Of a stretch of DNA of 64,000 bases, positions 53,874 to 62,933 are shown one piece after another. Made by a program: the position numbers and the translations under genes. The notes under the pieces were generated by a model. It searched no databases, had not been told where the DNA came from, and saw only the letters and a program-made list of their open reading frames with translations. Where the stretch lies: contig CALALX010000059.1 of assembly GCA_937925635.1 (NCBI GenBank), positions 62,001-126,000 on the forward strand, read 5' to 3'. This DNA is from an uncultured Caulobacter sp. GTDB lineage: Bacteria; Pseudomonadota; Alphaproteobacteria; Caulobacterales; Caulobacteraceae. Every line of letters starts with the position of its first letter. The first letter of the stretch is position 1.

Positions 53874-54299
53874 ATGGACACGTCCCAGATTCCCCTGTTC
53901 GCGATGCTTCGCCAGCGGCTCGGCTATCTGGGCGAGCGCCAGCGCGTGATCGCCCAGAACGTGGCCAACGCCGACACGCCCGGCTATGCGCCGCGCGATC
54001 TCAAGGCCTTCACCTTCTCCGCCCAGCTGCAGTCGCAGCAGGGAGGTCTGATGATGCAACCGGCCACGACCACCCCAGGGCATCTTGCGGGCGGAGGGCG
54101 CCGTCCCGGCTCGGTGAGCGGGAGCTTCAAGCCGGTGAAGGGCGTCGATTCCGAAACGACGCTCGACGGCAACTCGGTGGTCCTCGAGGACCAGATGATC
54201 AAGATGTCGGAGGCGCGCATGCAGTACGACGCCGCCATCGGCTTCTACCAGAAGTCCATGGCCCTGCTCCGCATGGCCGCCCGGCCGCCTGGCCGCTAG
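53874..54299 (+). CDS. flgB: Flagellar proximal rod protein FlgB
   Basis: A 141-residue rod protein. The N-terminus (PLFAMLRQRLGYLGERQRVIAQNVANADTPGYAPRDLKAF) and C-terminus (NSVVLEDQMIKMSEARMQYDAAIGFYQKSMALLRMA) are FlgB hallmarks. FlgB is the first rod subunit above FliE. ATG 53874 was chosen as the only start that leaves a normal-length protein. It leads the flgB-flgC-fliE operon. Confidence 0.97.
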   Translation: MDTSQIPLFAMLRQRLGYLGERQRVIAQNVANADTPGYAPRDLKAFTFSAQLQSQQGGLMMQPATTTPGHLAGGGRRPGSVSGSFKPVKGVDSETTLDGNSVVLEDQMIKMSEARMQYDAAIGFYQKSMALLRMAARPPGR

Positions 54300-54310
54300 G
54301 AGAACGCTGA

Positions 54311-54730
54311 ATGGCCGAGATCAAGTCCCAGGCCGACACCGCCATGATGGTCGCCGCCTCGGGCATGCGGGCGCAACAGGCGCGCATGCGGATCATCGCC
54401 GAGAACCTGGCCAACGCGAGCTCGACCTCCCCCACGCCGGGCGGGGATCCATACCGCCGGCAGGTGCCGATCTTCGAGCCAAAGGCGGTCGGCGGCGGCG
54501 AGGGCGTGCGCATGAGCCGCGTCGAGGGCGACCGAAAGGACTTCCGTTCGACCTACGATCCTGGTCATCCGGCCGCCAATGCCGAGGGCTATGTCCAGCT
54601 GCCCAACGTCGATCCACTGATCGAGGCGCTGGACATGAAGGAGGCGCAGCGCGCCTACGAGGCCAACCTGAACGTCATCGAGACGGCGCGTTCCATGGAA
54701 ATGCGCACGCTCGACCTGCTGCGAAAGTAA
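54311..54730 (+). CDS. flgC: Flagellar proximal rod protein FlgC
   Basis: A 139-residue rod protein with AASGMRAQQARMRIIAENLANASSTSPTPGGDPYRRQVPIFE near the N-terminus and NVDPLIEALDMKEAQRAYEANLNVIETARSM near the end, as in FlgC. It follows flgB by 11 bases and precedes fliE by 11. Confidence 0.97.
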   Translation: MAEIKSQADTAMMVAASGMRAQQARMRIIAENLANASSTSPTPGGDPYRRQVPIFEPKAVGGGEGVRMSRVEGDRKDFRSTYDPGHPAANAEGYVQLPNVDPLIEALDMKEAQRAYEANLNVIETARSMEMRTLDLLRK

Positions 54731-54741
54731 GGGGCTGACCG

Positions 54742-55047
54742 ATGATGACGCCGCTGGCCGCCGCCAAGGCCTACGCCGCCACCCAGGGCAACGCCGCCGC
54801 AGGGCTTGGCGGCGCCGTGCAGTCGGGCGGACAGGACTTTGGCGATCTCCTGAAGTCGGTGATGACCGACGCCATGCAGGCGTCGAAGACCGCCGAGGTC
54901 CAGATCGCCAACCAGGTCGCCGGCAAGGCCGAGTTGATCGACGTCGTCACGGCCATTTCCTCGGCCGAGGCCAGCCTGGAGACCGTCATGGCGGTCCGCG
55001 ATCAGGTGATCTCCGCCTATCAGGAGATCATGAGGATGCCGATCTGA
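54742..55047 (+). CDS. fliE: Flagellar hook-basal body protein FliE
   Basis: A 101-residue protein linking the MS-ring and export gate to the rod. The C-terminal two-thirds (DFGDLLKSVMTDAMQASKTAEVQIANQVAGKAELIDVVTAISSAEASLETVMAVRDQVISAYQEIMRMPI) is typical FliE. It is the last gene of flgBC-fliE. The 255 bases that follow, to the exported-protein gene, hold no convincing gene. Confidence 0.95.
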   Translation: MMTPLAAAKAYAATQGNAAAGLGGAVQSGGQDFGDLLKSVMTDAMQASKTAEVQIANQVAGKAELIDVVTAISSAEASLETVMAVRDQVISAYQEIMRMPI

Positions 55048-55302
55048 CGCGACGGACTCACCGCGTCTCGCCGTTGAAGATGTCGTCCAGGCGGCGGCGA
55101 ACCCGCTCCCTGTCCTCTGTATCCCCGGACTCCCTGCGCGTTTCCCGTAGTTCGGGGAACGCGCCTTTCCGGCGTTCAGGTAGTTGAACCCGAAGCAACG
55201 AGGCGCTCAGGCTCGGCTCAGCCGGGAAGACGCATGGTGATCCTCGCAAAGTCCCAACCTCGAAGGCTTCCGGGGTCAGGGCGAACCGAAGGAGCGTGAA
55301 CC

Positions 55303-55722
55303 ATGAAGAAGATCCTGATCGCCGCCGCCGCCCTGGCCGCCCTGACCGGAGCCGCCGGCGCCGCCTCGGCCCAGCAATACTACGGACCGGGCTACGGCTA
55401 TGACCGTGGCGGCGACAGTCGCTACGAACGCTACGAGCGAGGCGCCGACGCGCGGGACATCAACGCGCGTCAGGCCATGCTGCGTCATCGTATCGACCGG
55501 GGCGTGCGGACTGGCCGCATCACCTACCGCGAGGCCCAGGCGCTGCGGAGCCAAGTCCAGCAGATCAACTGGATGGAGCGCCGCTTCCGCGCGTCCTACG
55601 GCCTCAATCCGCGCGAGGTCGCCATCCTTGACGCACGCCTCGACCGCCTTGAACGCCGTATCGCCATGGAAGCGCGTGACGGCGAGCGCTACGGCTACGG
55701 TTACGGCGAGCGCCGCTGGTAG
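55303..55722 (+). CDS. Small exported Tyr/Arg-rich protein
   Basis: A 139-residue protein with a clear signal peptide (MKKILIAAAALAALTGAAGAASA). The mature part begins with a Tyr/Gly-rich stretch, then a helical Arg-rich domain (QAMLRHRIDRGVRTGRITYREAQALRSQVQQI), and ends in a Tyr/Gly/Arg tail. Short periplasmic proteins of this kind are common in Caulobacterales, without known function. The ATG has an AAGGAG site. A strong stem-loop follows the gene. Nothing ties it to flagella except position. Confidence 0.78.
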   Translation: MKKILIAAAALAALTGAAGAASAQQYYGPGYGYDRGGDSRYERYERGADARDINARQAMLRHRIDRGVRTGRITYREAQALRSQVQQINWMERRFRASYGLNPREVAILDARLDRLERRIAMEARDGERYGYGYGERRW

Positions 55723-55749
55723 CCGGGCGTCCATGGAGCACCGTCGCTG

Positions 55750-55775
55750 AAGGGGGCGGCCCCCGCCGCCCCCTT
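55750..55775. terminator. GC-rich stem-loop between convergent genes
   Basis: An 11-bp perfect stem (AAGGGGGCGGC at 55750-55760, GCCGCCCCCTT at 55765-55775) with a CCCC loop. It lies between the exported-protein gene and the end of the convergent kinase gene. It is symmetrical and could end transcription from both sides. Confidence 0.65.
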
Positions 55776-55782
55776 GTCGTCA

Positions 55783-56550
55783 TCAGGGCTCAATGCACAG
55801 CACGGTGCGGCGGGCGTCGAGCCTGACGGTCGCCGTCGCCGCGACGCCGCCCGCCAGCATGTGGCGGGTGATGCGCTCGAAATGCTGGATGAAGGCGGCG
55901 AGCTCGTCGCGTCGATCCGGGGGCAGGGCGCCGGGATCCAGGCCCAGCAGACCAGCCTCCTGTTCGCACCGCCAGTCGAGCACGGCGCCGAAGTCGGGCG
56001 CCGTCAGATGCACGATGGCGTCGAAGCGGCGGAAGAACCGCGCGTAGCTGCCCCCCAGCATGGCGTTGGCCCGTCGTCGCCAACGTCCGTCCGGGTCGTG
56101 GTCGCGCTCCAGGGTGTTGATCGGCGCTGCCAGCGCCGCCTCGTCCTGCGCGATCGCGCCCAGGCACCAGCCGTCCATCACCACGACCTTCGCCACGCCT
56201 TCGAAGGGTTCGGGCCGCGCCCGGTCGTCGCGCAACTTGTCGAATCGGGGCAGGGCGACGTTCCGGCCGGCGAGCAGGTCGTCGATCACCCGGTCCGCGA
56301 GGTCGAGGTCGTGCGTGCCCGGCGGTCCGCGAACAGCCAGCAGTGGATGCACCGTCTCCGCCAGGACCCCGCGCTCGGCCCGCGTCAGATAGACATCGTC
56401 CAGCGACAGCGCCACGCCGCCCAGGCGTTCCGCCGCGGCCCGCGCCAGGGTCGTCTTGCCCGAGCCCTGCGCGCCCGCAACGCCGATCAGGCGAGGGCGG
56501 TCGCCCCTCGCCAGGTCTTCGATCAGCGTCAGCAGCGCCCCGTCGGCCAT
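55783..56550 (-). CDS. Glycerate-kinase-like P-loop kinase
   Basis: A protein of about 255 residues with a Walker A motif GAQGSGKTTLA near the N-terminus, SLDDVYLTRAER (Walker B-like region), HPLLAVRGPPGTHDLDL and FDKLRDDRARPE. These are features of the plant/fungal-type D-glycerate 3-kinase and related uridine-kinase-fold enzymes. It would phosphorylate D-glycerate using ATP. ATG 56550 is the preferred start; an ATG at 56598 would run through the CtrA-type box. It is divergent from fliQ. Confidence 0.82.
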   Translation of the reverse strand: MADGALLTLIEDLARGDRPRLIGVAGAQGSGKTTLARAAAERLGGVALSLDDVYLTRAERGVLAETVHPLLAVRGPPGTHDLDLADRVIDDLLAGRNVALPRFDKLRDDRARPEPFEGVAKVVVMDGWCLGAIAQDEAALAAPINTLERDHDPDGRWRRRANAMLGGSYARFFRRFDAIVHLTAPDFGAVLDWRCEQEAGLLGLDPGALPPDRRDELAAFIQHFERITRHMLAGGVAATATVRLDARRTVLCIEP

Positions 56551-56579
56551 GGCCAAGAGTCGCTCCGTCGCACCGCTTC

Positions 56580-56596
56580 GTAAACCGGCATTAACC
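56580..56596 (+). promoter_or_regulatory. CtrA-type box upstream of fliQ
   Basis: GTAA-ACCGGCA-TTAACC has the TTAA-N7-TTAAC form with a single mismatch in the first half-site. It lies 54-70 bases upstream of the fliQ ATG. The fliQ promoter is one of the classical CtrA targets of Caulobacter. Confidence 0.65.
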
Positions 56597-56649
56597 ATGT
56601 CGGGGCGAGTTTCGCGGGTGCTTTCCGCGATTCCCTGTGAGGCTTATCC

Positions 56650-56913
56650 ATGAACGGCGCCGAAGTGCTCGACATCGGCCGTGACGCCATCTGGCTGACG
56701 CTGCAGCTGTCGGCGCCCGTCCTGATCGTGGGTCTGATCGTTGGCGTCGGCATCGGCCTGGTCCAGGCGCTGACCCAGATCCAGGAAGCCACGCTGGTCT
56801 ATGCGCCGAAGATCGTGGCGATCTTCATCGCCCTGCTGGTCTTCCTGCCGCTCATGGGCGCGCTGATGGGCGGGTTCATGAACCAGATCGCCGCTCGCAT
56901 CTCGGCCATGTGA
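56650..56913 (+). CDS. fliQ: Flagellar export gate protein FliQ
   Basis: An 87-residue protein with two membrane helices (about 17-38 and 52-76). The family pattern is IWLTLQLSAPVLIVGLIVGVGIGLVQALTQIQEATLVYAPKIVA. It is part of the FliPQR pore. fliR starts 7 bases later. Confidence 0.96.
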   Translation: MNGAEVLDIGRDAIWLTLQLSAPVLIVGLIVGVGIGLVQALTQIQEATLVYAPKIVAIFIALLVFLPLMGALMGGFMNQIAARISAM

Positions 56914-56920
56914 GGCGCGG

Positions 56921-57673
56921 GTGGAGGCCTACGCCACCGCCGCCCAGGTCTATGCCGCCGGCCTCGTGTTCGCGCGGGTCGGGGCCATGGTCATGCTCGT
57001 GCAGGGCCTCGGCGACGCCAGCGTGCCGCCGCGCATCCGCCTGTCCTTCGCGCTGCTCATGTCCCTGGTGCTCACGCCGCTTGTCGCGCCCAACGTCGTT
57101 GTGCCCGGCCAGGTCAGCGGCGTCGCCGCCGAGGTGATCCGCGAGACCCTGATCGGGCTGATGATCGGCGCCATCCTGCGCATGACCCTCAACGCCCTGG
57201 CCGTGGCCGGCGAGGTGGTGGCCATCCAGACCACGCTCGGCTTCGCCCAGACCGCCAGTCCGAGCCAGGCCGCGCCTAGCGCGACGCTGTCGACCTTCCT
57301 GAACCTGATCGGCGTCACCCTGGTGATGACCACCGATCTGCATCACCTGTTCTTCGCGGCGATGGTCAACTCCTTCGAGTTGTTCCCGTTCAGCCGCACG
57401 CCGCCGGTCAACGACGCCGTGACGCTGGCCGTGCAGACCTTCGCCGGTTCATTCGCGCTGGGCATCCAGCTGTCGGCGCCGGTGATCGCCTTCTCGATCG
57501 TCTTCAATCTGGCCACCGGTCTGATCGGCCGGGTGATGCCGCAGTTCCAGATCTTCTTCGTCGCCTCGCCGTTGGCGGTCATCTTCGGGCTGTCGATCTT
57601 CGCGCTGAGCCTGGGGTTGATCGGCATGGTCTGGGTCTCGCGCTTCCGCGATGTGCTGGGGGCATTCAGCTAG
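56921..57673 (+). CDS. fliR: Flagellar export gate protein FliR
   Basis: A 250-residue polytopic protein with about six hydrophobic segments. It includes FARVGAMVMLVQGLGDASVPPRIRLSFALLMSLVLTPLV and AVQTFAGSFALGIQLSAPVIAFSIVFNLATGLIGRVMPQFQIFFVASPLAVIFGL, typical of FliR. It starts at GTG 56921. The stop is directly followed by the flhB ATG. Confidence 0.96.
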   Translation: MEAYATAAQVYAAGLVFARVGAMVMLVQGLGDASVPPRIRLSFALLMSLVLTPLVAPNVVVPGQVSGVAAEVIRETLIGLMIGAILRMTLNALAVAGEVVAIQTTLGFAQTASPSQAAPSATLSTFLNLIGVTLVMTTDLHHLFFAAMVNSFELFPFSRTPPVNDAVTLAVQTFAGSFALGIQLSAPVIAFSIVFNLATGLIGRVMPQFQIFFVASPLAVIFGLSIFALSLGLIGMVWVSRFRDVLGAFS

Positions 57674-58762
57674 ATGGCCGAGGACGCCGCCTCCAAGACA
57701 GAGGAACCGACACCCAAGAAGCTGGACGACGCCCGGCGCAAGGGTGACGTCGCCAAGTCGATGGACATTCCGCAGCTCGCCTCGCTGGCCGGAGCCTTCG
57801 GGGCGCTGGCGATCGGCGGCGGGTGGTTTCTGCGCGACATGGCCATGGCCCTGCTGCCGTTCATCGCCCATCCGGAGTCGATCGAACTCTCGGGGCAGGG
57901 CGCGGTGGTGGTGGCCGAGCACGCCGGCATGGCCGCGGCGCCGCTGGTCCTGACCGTCCTGGCCGCGGCCGGGCTGGCCGGCGTGGCGGGCAACGTCATG
58001 CAGTCGGGTCTGATCCTGACGGGCGAGAAGATGAAGCCCGATCCGAAGAAGATCTCTCCGCTCGAGGGCTTCAAGCGGATCTTCGGCCTCGACGGCCTGA
58101 TGCAGTTCCTGAAGTCGATCCTGAAGATCGCGGTCACCGGCTGGGTGGCCTGGCTCGTCCTCAGGCCGCGGGCGGCGGAGCTGAGCGCGCTGGCGACGAT
58201 GGAGCCGGCGGCGATCCTGCCGCTCAGCGGCGACCTGATGAGGGCGTTGTTCTACGCGGTGCTGGCCTTCCTGGGCCTCACCGCCGGGCTCGACTGGTTC
58301 TGGCAGCGCCAGCGATTCATCGCCCGCATGCGGATGACCCGCGAGGAGCTCAAGGAAGAGTTCAAGCAGTCGGACGGTGATCCGCACGTGAAGGCCAAGC
58401 AGCGGCAGATCCGCGCCGAGCGCTCGCGTCGACGGATGATGCAGAACGTGCCCAACGCCACCGTCGTGATCATGAACCCGACCCACTACGCCGTCGCGCT
58501 GCGCTATGAGGCCGGCGAAACGGCGGCGCCGGAGTGCGTGGCTAAGGGCCTGGACGACCTCGCCCTGCGCATCCGCGCCCTGGCCGAGGAGAGCGGCGTG
58601 CCCGTCATCGAGGACCCGCCGCTGGCCCGCGCCCTCTATGCCGCCGTCGACGTCGACGAGCAGATTCCCGAAGCGCATTTCGAGGCCGTGGCCAAGATCA
58701 TCGGCTTCGTCATGAGCGCGGCCCAGCGCCGCGCGGTCCCCCCGCGCGCGCGGCCGCTTTAG
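57674..58762 (+). CDS. flhB: Flagellar export specificity switch protein FlhB
   Basis: A 362-residue protein with four membrane helices and a cytoplasmic tail. The N-terminus carries EEPTPKKLDDARRKGDV, and the tail has the autocleavage motif N268-P269-T270-H271 in IMNPTHYAVALRYE. Cleavage switches export from rod/hook to filament substrates. It lies 12 bases upstream of cckA. Confidence 0.97.
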   Translation: MAEDAASKTEEPTPKKLDDARRKGDVAKSMDIPQLASLAGAFGALAIGGGWFLRDMAMALLPFIAHPESIELSGQGAVVVAEHAGMAAAPLVLTVLAAAGLAGVAGNVMQSGLILTGEKMKPDPKKISPLEGFKRIFGLDGLMQFLKSILKIAVTGWVAWLVLRPRAAELSALATMEPAAILPLSGDLMRALFYAVLAFLGLTAGLDWFWQRQRFIARMRMTREELKEEFKQSDGDPHVKAKQRQIRAERSRRRMMQNVPNATVVIMNPTHYAVALRYEAGETAAPECVAKGLDDLALRIRALAEESGVPVIEDPPLARALYAAVDVDEQIPEAHFEAVAKIIGFVMSAAQRRAVPPRARPL

Positions 58763-58774
58763 CGAGTACAATCC

Positions 58775-60901
58775 ATGCGTGATTCGTCCGGAACACCGGC
58801 AGGCCTGATGGCGGAACAGACGCCGAGCGAGCCGCAGGAGCGGCGCTTCGATCCGCTGGTCTGGGCGGCCGGAGGACTGTTCCTGCTCGCCATCGCCTTC
58901 GGCAGCGCCCCCGCGTGGCGCGCTGGTCCCGACACGCTGGCCGGACTGTTGCTGCTGGTCGGCCTCGCCGGGGTGGCCCTGCTGGGCCTCATGGCGTTCC
59001 GCGGCGCGGCGACGCCGATCGAGGTCGAGGACGACGGTGTCGAGTCCTTCATCGAGGCCTTGCCCGAAGCCGCCGCCGTCGCCGGCGCGGACGGGCGGGT
59101 GCTCGCCGCCAACGGACCCTGGCGCTCCGCTCTGGGCGCCATGCGTCGGCTGCCGCGCAACGGCCACCTCGCCCCTGGCCTGTTCGCCGCGCTGGCCAAG
59201 GCCCGCAAGGGCGAGACCGCTCGCGCGGCGATGAAGGCGGCGCTTGAGGAATGGCCGCTGACGGTCGCTCCTCTGGGCTCGGGCCGCTTCCTGCTTCGCC
59301 TCGACGCGGTCGCGCAGGCGCCGCTGCGCCTGACCGCCGAAACGCAGGCCGCGTCGGTCGCCCAACCGTCGCCGGTCCGCGCCCGCGGGCCGATGGGGCT
59401 GGACGCGATGGCCGCCGCTTCGCCGTTCGGCGCCGCCATGCTCGAAGGCGAGGAAGTGTTCGGCGCCTCCATTGTCGAGGCCAACCCGGCCTTGACGGAA
59501 ATGACCGCCGGCAAGGCCGCCGCCGGCATTACCTTCGGCGAGCTGATCGATCCGGGGTCTCGTATCGACGCCGGCTTCGGCGCGGCCGAGGGCAGGGCGG
59601 GGCCGATCGAGGTTCGCCTGGCTCACGACCCCTCTCGCATCGCCCATCTGTACCTGGCGCGGGTCGACGACCGGTTGACGGCCTATCTGGTCGACGTCAC
59701 CGAGCAGAAGCAGATCGAGCTGCAGCTGGCCCAGAGCCAGAAGATGCAGGCCATCGGCCAGCTCGCCGCCGGCATCGCTCACGACTTCAACAACCTGCTG
59801 ACCGCCATCCAGCTGCGCCTCGATGAATTGCTGGAGCGCCATCCGCTGGGCGATCCCAGCTACGGCGACCTCAGCTCGATCAAGGGCACGGCCGCGCGCG
59901 CCGCCGACCTGGTCCGCAAGCTGAAGACCTACAGCCGTCAGGAGACCCTGCAGCGGGAAATCCTCGATCTCGGCGAGACCATCAGCGACTTCGAGGTGCT
60001 GTTGCGCCGGCTGCTGCGCGAGAACGTCAAGCTGGAGACCGACTACGGCCGCAACCTGCCGCTGGTGAAGGTCGACAAGGGCCAGCTTGAGATCGCGGTG
60101 ATGAACCTGACGCTGAACGCGCAGGACGCCCTGATCTCGGCCAAGGGCGGCGGCAAGATCCGCTTGCGGACGGCTCGCGTGACGGGCGCCGAGGCCATGA
60201 CCTTCGGCTATGCCGGGCCGCCGGTGGGCGACATGGCGATGATCGAGGTGCGCGACGACGGCCCCGGCATCCCCGCCGAGGTGCTGGGCAAGATCTTCGA
60301 TCCCTTCTTCACCACCAAGGCGGTGGGCGAGGGCACGGGCCTGGGCCTGGCGCAGGTCTACGGCATCGTGAAGCAGTCCGACGGCTGGATTCACGTCGAG
60401 AGCCCGGCGGGAGAGGGCGCCACGTTCCGGATCTTCCTGCCGGTGCAGGCCGCTTCGGCGGTCGTCGCGCGGCCGGCGCAGCCGATCGCCACCCTGGCCC
60501 GGCCGCGGGCGGCGCGGGACCTTTCCGGCGTCGGGCGCATCCTGTTCGTCGAGGACGAGGAATCGGTGCGCGGCATCGCCGCCAGCCTGCTGCGCAAGCG
60601 GGGCTACGAGGTCATCGAGGCCGGCGATGGCGAGGAAGCGCTGGCGCTGGCCGAGGCGCACGCGGGCAAGATCGACCTGCTGATCAGCGACGTCATGATG
60701 CCCGGCATGGATGGTCCGACGCTGCTGAAGAAGGCGCGCCATCATCTCGGCGACGCGCCGGTGATGTTCATCAGCGGCTATGCGGAGGCGGAGTTCTCGG
60801 ATCTGCTTGAGGGGGAGACCGGCGTCTCCTTCCTGCCCAAGCCGCTGGACATCAAGACCCTGGCCGAACGGGTCAAGCAATCGCTGCAGGCGGCCGCCTA
60901 G
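58775..60901 (+). CDS. cckA: Cell-cycle hybrid histidine kinase CckA
   Basis: A 708-residue hybrid kinase. Two membrane helices lie near the N-terminus (about 29-48 and 58-80), followed by PAS-like regions (about 95-310). The HisKA domain has H336 in GIAHDFNNLLTAIQLRL. The HATPase domain has NLTLNAQDALI, DDGPGIP and GTGLGLAQVYGIV. The C-terminal receiver has phosphoacceptor D639 in LLISDVMMPGMDG. CckA passes phosphate through ChpT to CtrA and CpdR, setting replication and development timing. The position directly after flhB is the same as in Caulobacter crescentus. Length is close to the Caulobacter protein. Confidence 0.95.
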   Translation: MRDSSGTPAGLMAEQTPSEPQERRFDPLVWAAGGLFLLAIAFGSAPAWRAGPDTLAGLLLLVGLAGVALLGLMAFRGAATPIEVEDDGVESFIEALPEAAAVAGADGRVLAANGPWRSALGAMRRLPRNGHLAPGLFAALAKARKGETARAAMKAALEEWPLTVAPLGSGRFLLRLDAVAQAPLRLTAETQAASVAQPSPVRARGPMGLDAMAAASPFGAAMLEGEEVFGASIVEANPALTEMTAGKAAAGITFGELIDPGSRIDAGFGAAEGRAGPIEVRLAHDPSRIAHLYLARVDDRLTAYLVDVTEQKQIELQLAQSQKMQAIGQLAAGIAHDFNNLLTAIQLRLDELLERHPLGDPSYGDLSSIKGTAARAADLVRKLKTYSRQETLQREILDLGETISDFEVLLRRLLRENVKLETDYGRNLPLVKVDKGQLEIAVMNLTLNAQDALISAKGGGKIRLRTARVTGAEAMTFGYAGPPVGDMAMIEVRDDGPGIPAEVLGKIFDPFFTTKAVGEGTGLGLAQVYGIVKQSDGWIHVESPAGEGATFRIFLPVQAASAVVARPAQPIATLARPRAARDLSGVGRILFVEDEESVRGIAASLLRKRGYEVIEAGDGEEALALAEAHAGKIDLLISDVMMPGMDGPTLLKKARHHLGDAPVMFISGYAEAEFSDLLEGETGVSFLPKPLDIKTLAERVKQSLQAAA

Positions 60902-60912
60902 ATTGTCTCGCC

Positions 60913-60979
60913 TGCGCCCGCCGACACGGGCGGGCGCATTCAGCGATCGCCGGGATCGAAGGGCGTTTTTGGCGATCGC
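60913..60979 (+). terminator. Double stem-loop after cckA
   Basis: The first hairpin has a 10-bp perfect stem (TGCGCCCGCC at 60913-60922, GGCGGGCGCA at 60929-60938). The second pairs GCGATCGCC (60943-60951) with GGCGATCGC (60971-60979) and carries GTTTTT within its loop. Together they form a plausible end for the fliQ-cckA transcript. Confidence 0.55.
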
Positions 60980-61071
60980 CCCGGAATTACAGGGAATTAA
61001 CTCCCCCGTTCGCCCTGGCGCGCTTACGCCTTGCGCCAGTGGGGCCGATGTCCCCGGGGAAGGATCCACCC

Positions 61072-62910
61072 ATGCAGAATCGTCGAGAGTTCCTGTTCGC
61101 CGCCTCGGCCGCCGCCGCGGTCGCGACCGCCGTCTCGCCCAAGGACGTTTTCGCCGCGACCACGGCCAGCGACCCGACGGAGTTGGCCAAGCAGAACGCG
61201 CTGTTTGACCTGCTGGTCGAGCGTCAGCTGCGGCGCTCGCCCGAGACCGCGACCGGTCTCGGCGTCGACAAGGGCGCGCTGTCCTGGACCAAGTCGGCGT
61301 TGTCCGACGTTTCACTGGCCTTCCAGAAGGACAGCGCCGCCCAGAACGCCTGGGCGCTGGCCGAGCTGAGAAAGGTCGACCGCAGCAAGCTCGCGGGCCT
61401 GGATGGCGTGAACTACGACACCGTCGAATTCGTGCTCGCGATCGGCGACGAGTTCAGCAAGTCGTTCGAATACAACGGCGCCTATCCGGGCGCGCCCTAC
61501 GTGATCTCCCAGCTTACCGGGTCCTACCAGCAGATTCCGGACTTCCTCGACAGCCAGCACGTCATCGAGAGCAAGGCCGACTGCGACGCCTACATGGCCC
61601 GTCTCGACGCCTTCTCGCGCGTGCTCGACCAGGAGACCGAGATCGCGCGCCATGACGCGGCGCTGGGCGTGATGCCGGCCGATTTCACGATCGACAAGGC
61701 CCTGACCCAGTTCAAGGCCATGCTGAGCGTCGAGGCCGACGCCTCGCCGCTGGTCACATCGGTGGCCCGGCGCGCCAAGGAGAAGGGAGTCGAGGGCGAC
61801 TACGCCGCCGAAGCCGCCAAGCTCTACCGCGAGAAGGTCCGGCCGGCGCTTGAGCGTCAGCAGGCCCTGCTCACGGAATGGCGGACGAAGGCCGTCCACG
61901 ACGCCGGCGTCTGGCGTCTGCCCAAGGGCGAGGCCTATTACCGGGCCGCCCTGGAGAGCTACACCACGTCCAAGATCACGCCGGCCGAGGTTCACCAGAT
62001 CGGCCTCGACATGGTCGCCAGCCTCGGCGCCCAGGCCGACAAGCTGATGCGCAAGGCTGGCTATGCCTCCGGCACTGTCGGCGAGCGCTTCCGTCAGATG
62101 TACGCCGACCCCCGCCAGCACTATCCGAACACCGACGAGGGCAAGGTCGAGCTGATCAAGGACCTCAACGCCAAGGTCGCCGCGATCATGCCCAAGCTGC
62201 CGAAGTACTTTGGCCAGCTGCCCAAGGCGCCGCTTGAGATCCGCCGCGTGCCGAAGGCGATCGAGGCCGGCGCGCCGGGCGGCTACTACAACTCGCCGAC
62301 CCTCGATGGCTCGCGCCCGGGCATCTACTGGATCAACCTGCGGGACAGCGCCGAACAGCCGCGCTTCACCCTGTCGACCCTGACCTACCATGAGGCCATT
62401 CCGGGTCACCACCTGCAGCTCGCGCTCAACAACGAGGCCGGCGAGCTGCCGCTGATCCGCAAGATGATCGGCTTTTCCGGCTACAGCGAGGGCTGGGCGC
62501 TCTACGCCGAGCAGCTGGCGGTCGAAATGGGCATGTACGAGGACGATGTCGCTGGCCACATCGGCATGATCCACGACGCCATGTTCCGCGCCGTCCGCCT
62601 CGTGGTCGACAGCGGCATGCACGACAAGAAGTGGAGCCGCGAACAGGCGGTGAAGTACTTCGTCGACACCATCGGCGACCAGGAGGCCTCGGCCATCACC
62701 GAGGTCGAGCGCTACGTCGTGTGGCCGGGCCAGGCCTGCAGCTACATGGTGGGCAAGATCGACTGGCTTCGCCTGCGCGCCAAGGCGCAGAAGGCCCTCG
62801 GCCGAAAGTTCGACATCCGCAAGTTCCACGACGTGGGCCTGCTGTCGGGCGGCGTGCCGCTGACGGTGCTGGAAAAGGTCATCGACGGCTACATCGCTTC
62901 TGCGAAATAG
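61072..62910 (+). CDS. DUF885-family metallopeptidase-like protein, Tat signal
   Basis: A 612-residue protein with a Tat-type signal (NRREFLFAASAAAAV) and a DUF885 body. The metal-binding motif HEAIPGHH (H440, E441, then H446-H447) lies in LTYHEAIPGHHLQLAL, with GYSEGWALYAEQLAVEMGMY shortly after. DUF885 proteins resemble zinc carboxypeptidases, so a periplasmic peptidase role is likely but unproven for this branch. ATG 61072 has AAGGA upstream; an upstream frame extension lacks sense. A strong stem-loop follows. Confidence 0.92.
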   Translation: MQNRREFLFAASAAAAVATAVSPKDVFAATTASDPTELAKQNALFDLLVERQLRRSPETATGLGVDKGALSWTKSALSDVSLAFQKDSAAQNAWALAELRKVDRSKLAGLDGVNYDTVEFVLAIGDEFSKSFEYNGAYPGAPYVISQLTGSYQQIPDFLDSQHVIESKADCDAYMARLDAFSRVLDQETEIARHDAALGVMPADFTIDKALTQFKAMLSVEADASPLVTSVARRAKEKGVEGDYAAEAAKLYREKVRPALERQQALLTEWRTKAVHDAGVWRLPKGEAYYRAALESYTTSKITPAEVHQIGLDMVASLGAQADKLMRKAGYASGTVGERFRQMYADPRQHYPNTDEGKVELIKDLNAKVAAIMPKLPKYFGQLPKAPLEIRRVPKAIEAGAPGGYYNSPTLDGSRPGIYWINLRDSAEQPRFTLSTLTYHEAIPGHHLQLALNNEAGELPLIRKMIGFSGYSEGWALYAEQLAVEMGMYEDDVAGHIGMIHDAMFRAVRLVVDSGMHDKKWSREQAVKYFVDTIGDQEASAITEVERYVVWPGQACSYMVGKIDWLRLRAKAQKALGRKFDIRKFHDVGLLSGGVPLTVLEKVIDGYIASAK

Positions 62911-62933
62911 GCCGGGGCCTCCCGCATGAGCCG

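Noticed and set aside
55155..55185. GGAAC...CGTT resembling an EcfG/sigma-T general-stress promoter upstream of the exported Tyr/Arg-rich protein
   Set aside because: The spacing between GGAAC and CGTT is 12 bases instead of the required 16-17.
55058..55249. A 63-codon minus-strand frame behind fliE
   Set aside because: It needs a TTG start with no ribosome site and shows no domain. The ending looks protein-like (RRRLDDIFNGETR), so it is only weakly rejected.
57449..61315. A 1288-codon open frame on the minus strand across flhB and cckA
   Set aside because: It is rich in Arg, Gly, His and Gln with no domain, and lies exactly antisense to two clearly recognised genes. High GC at third codon positions keeps such frames open by chance.
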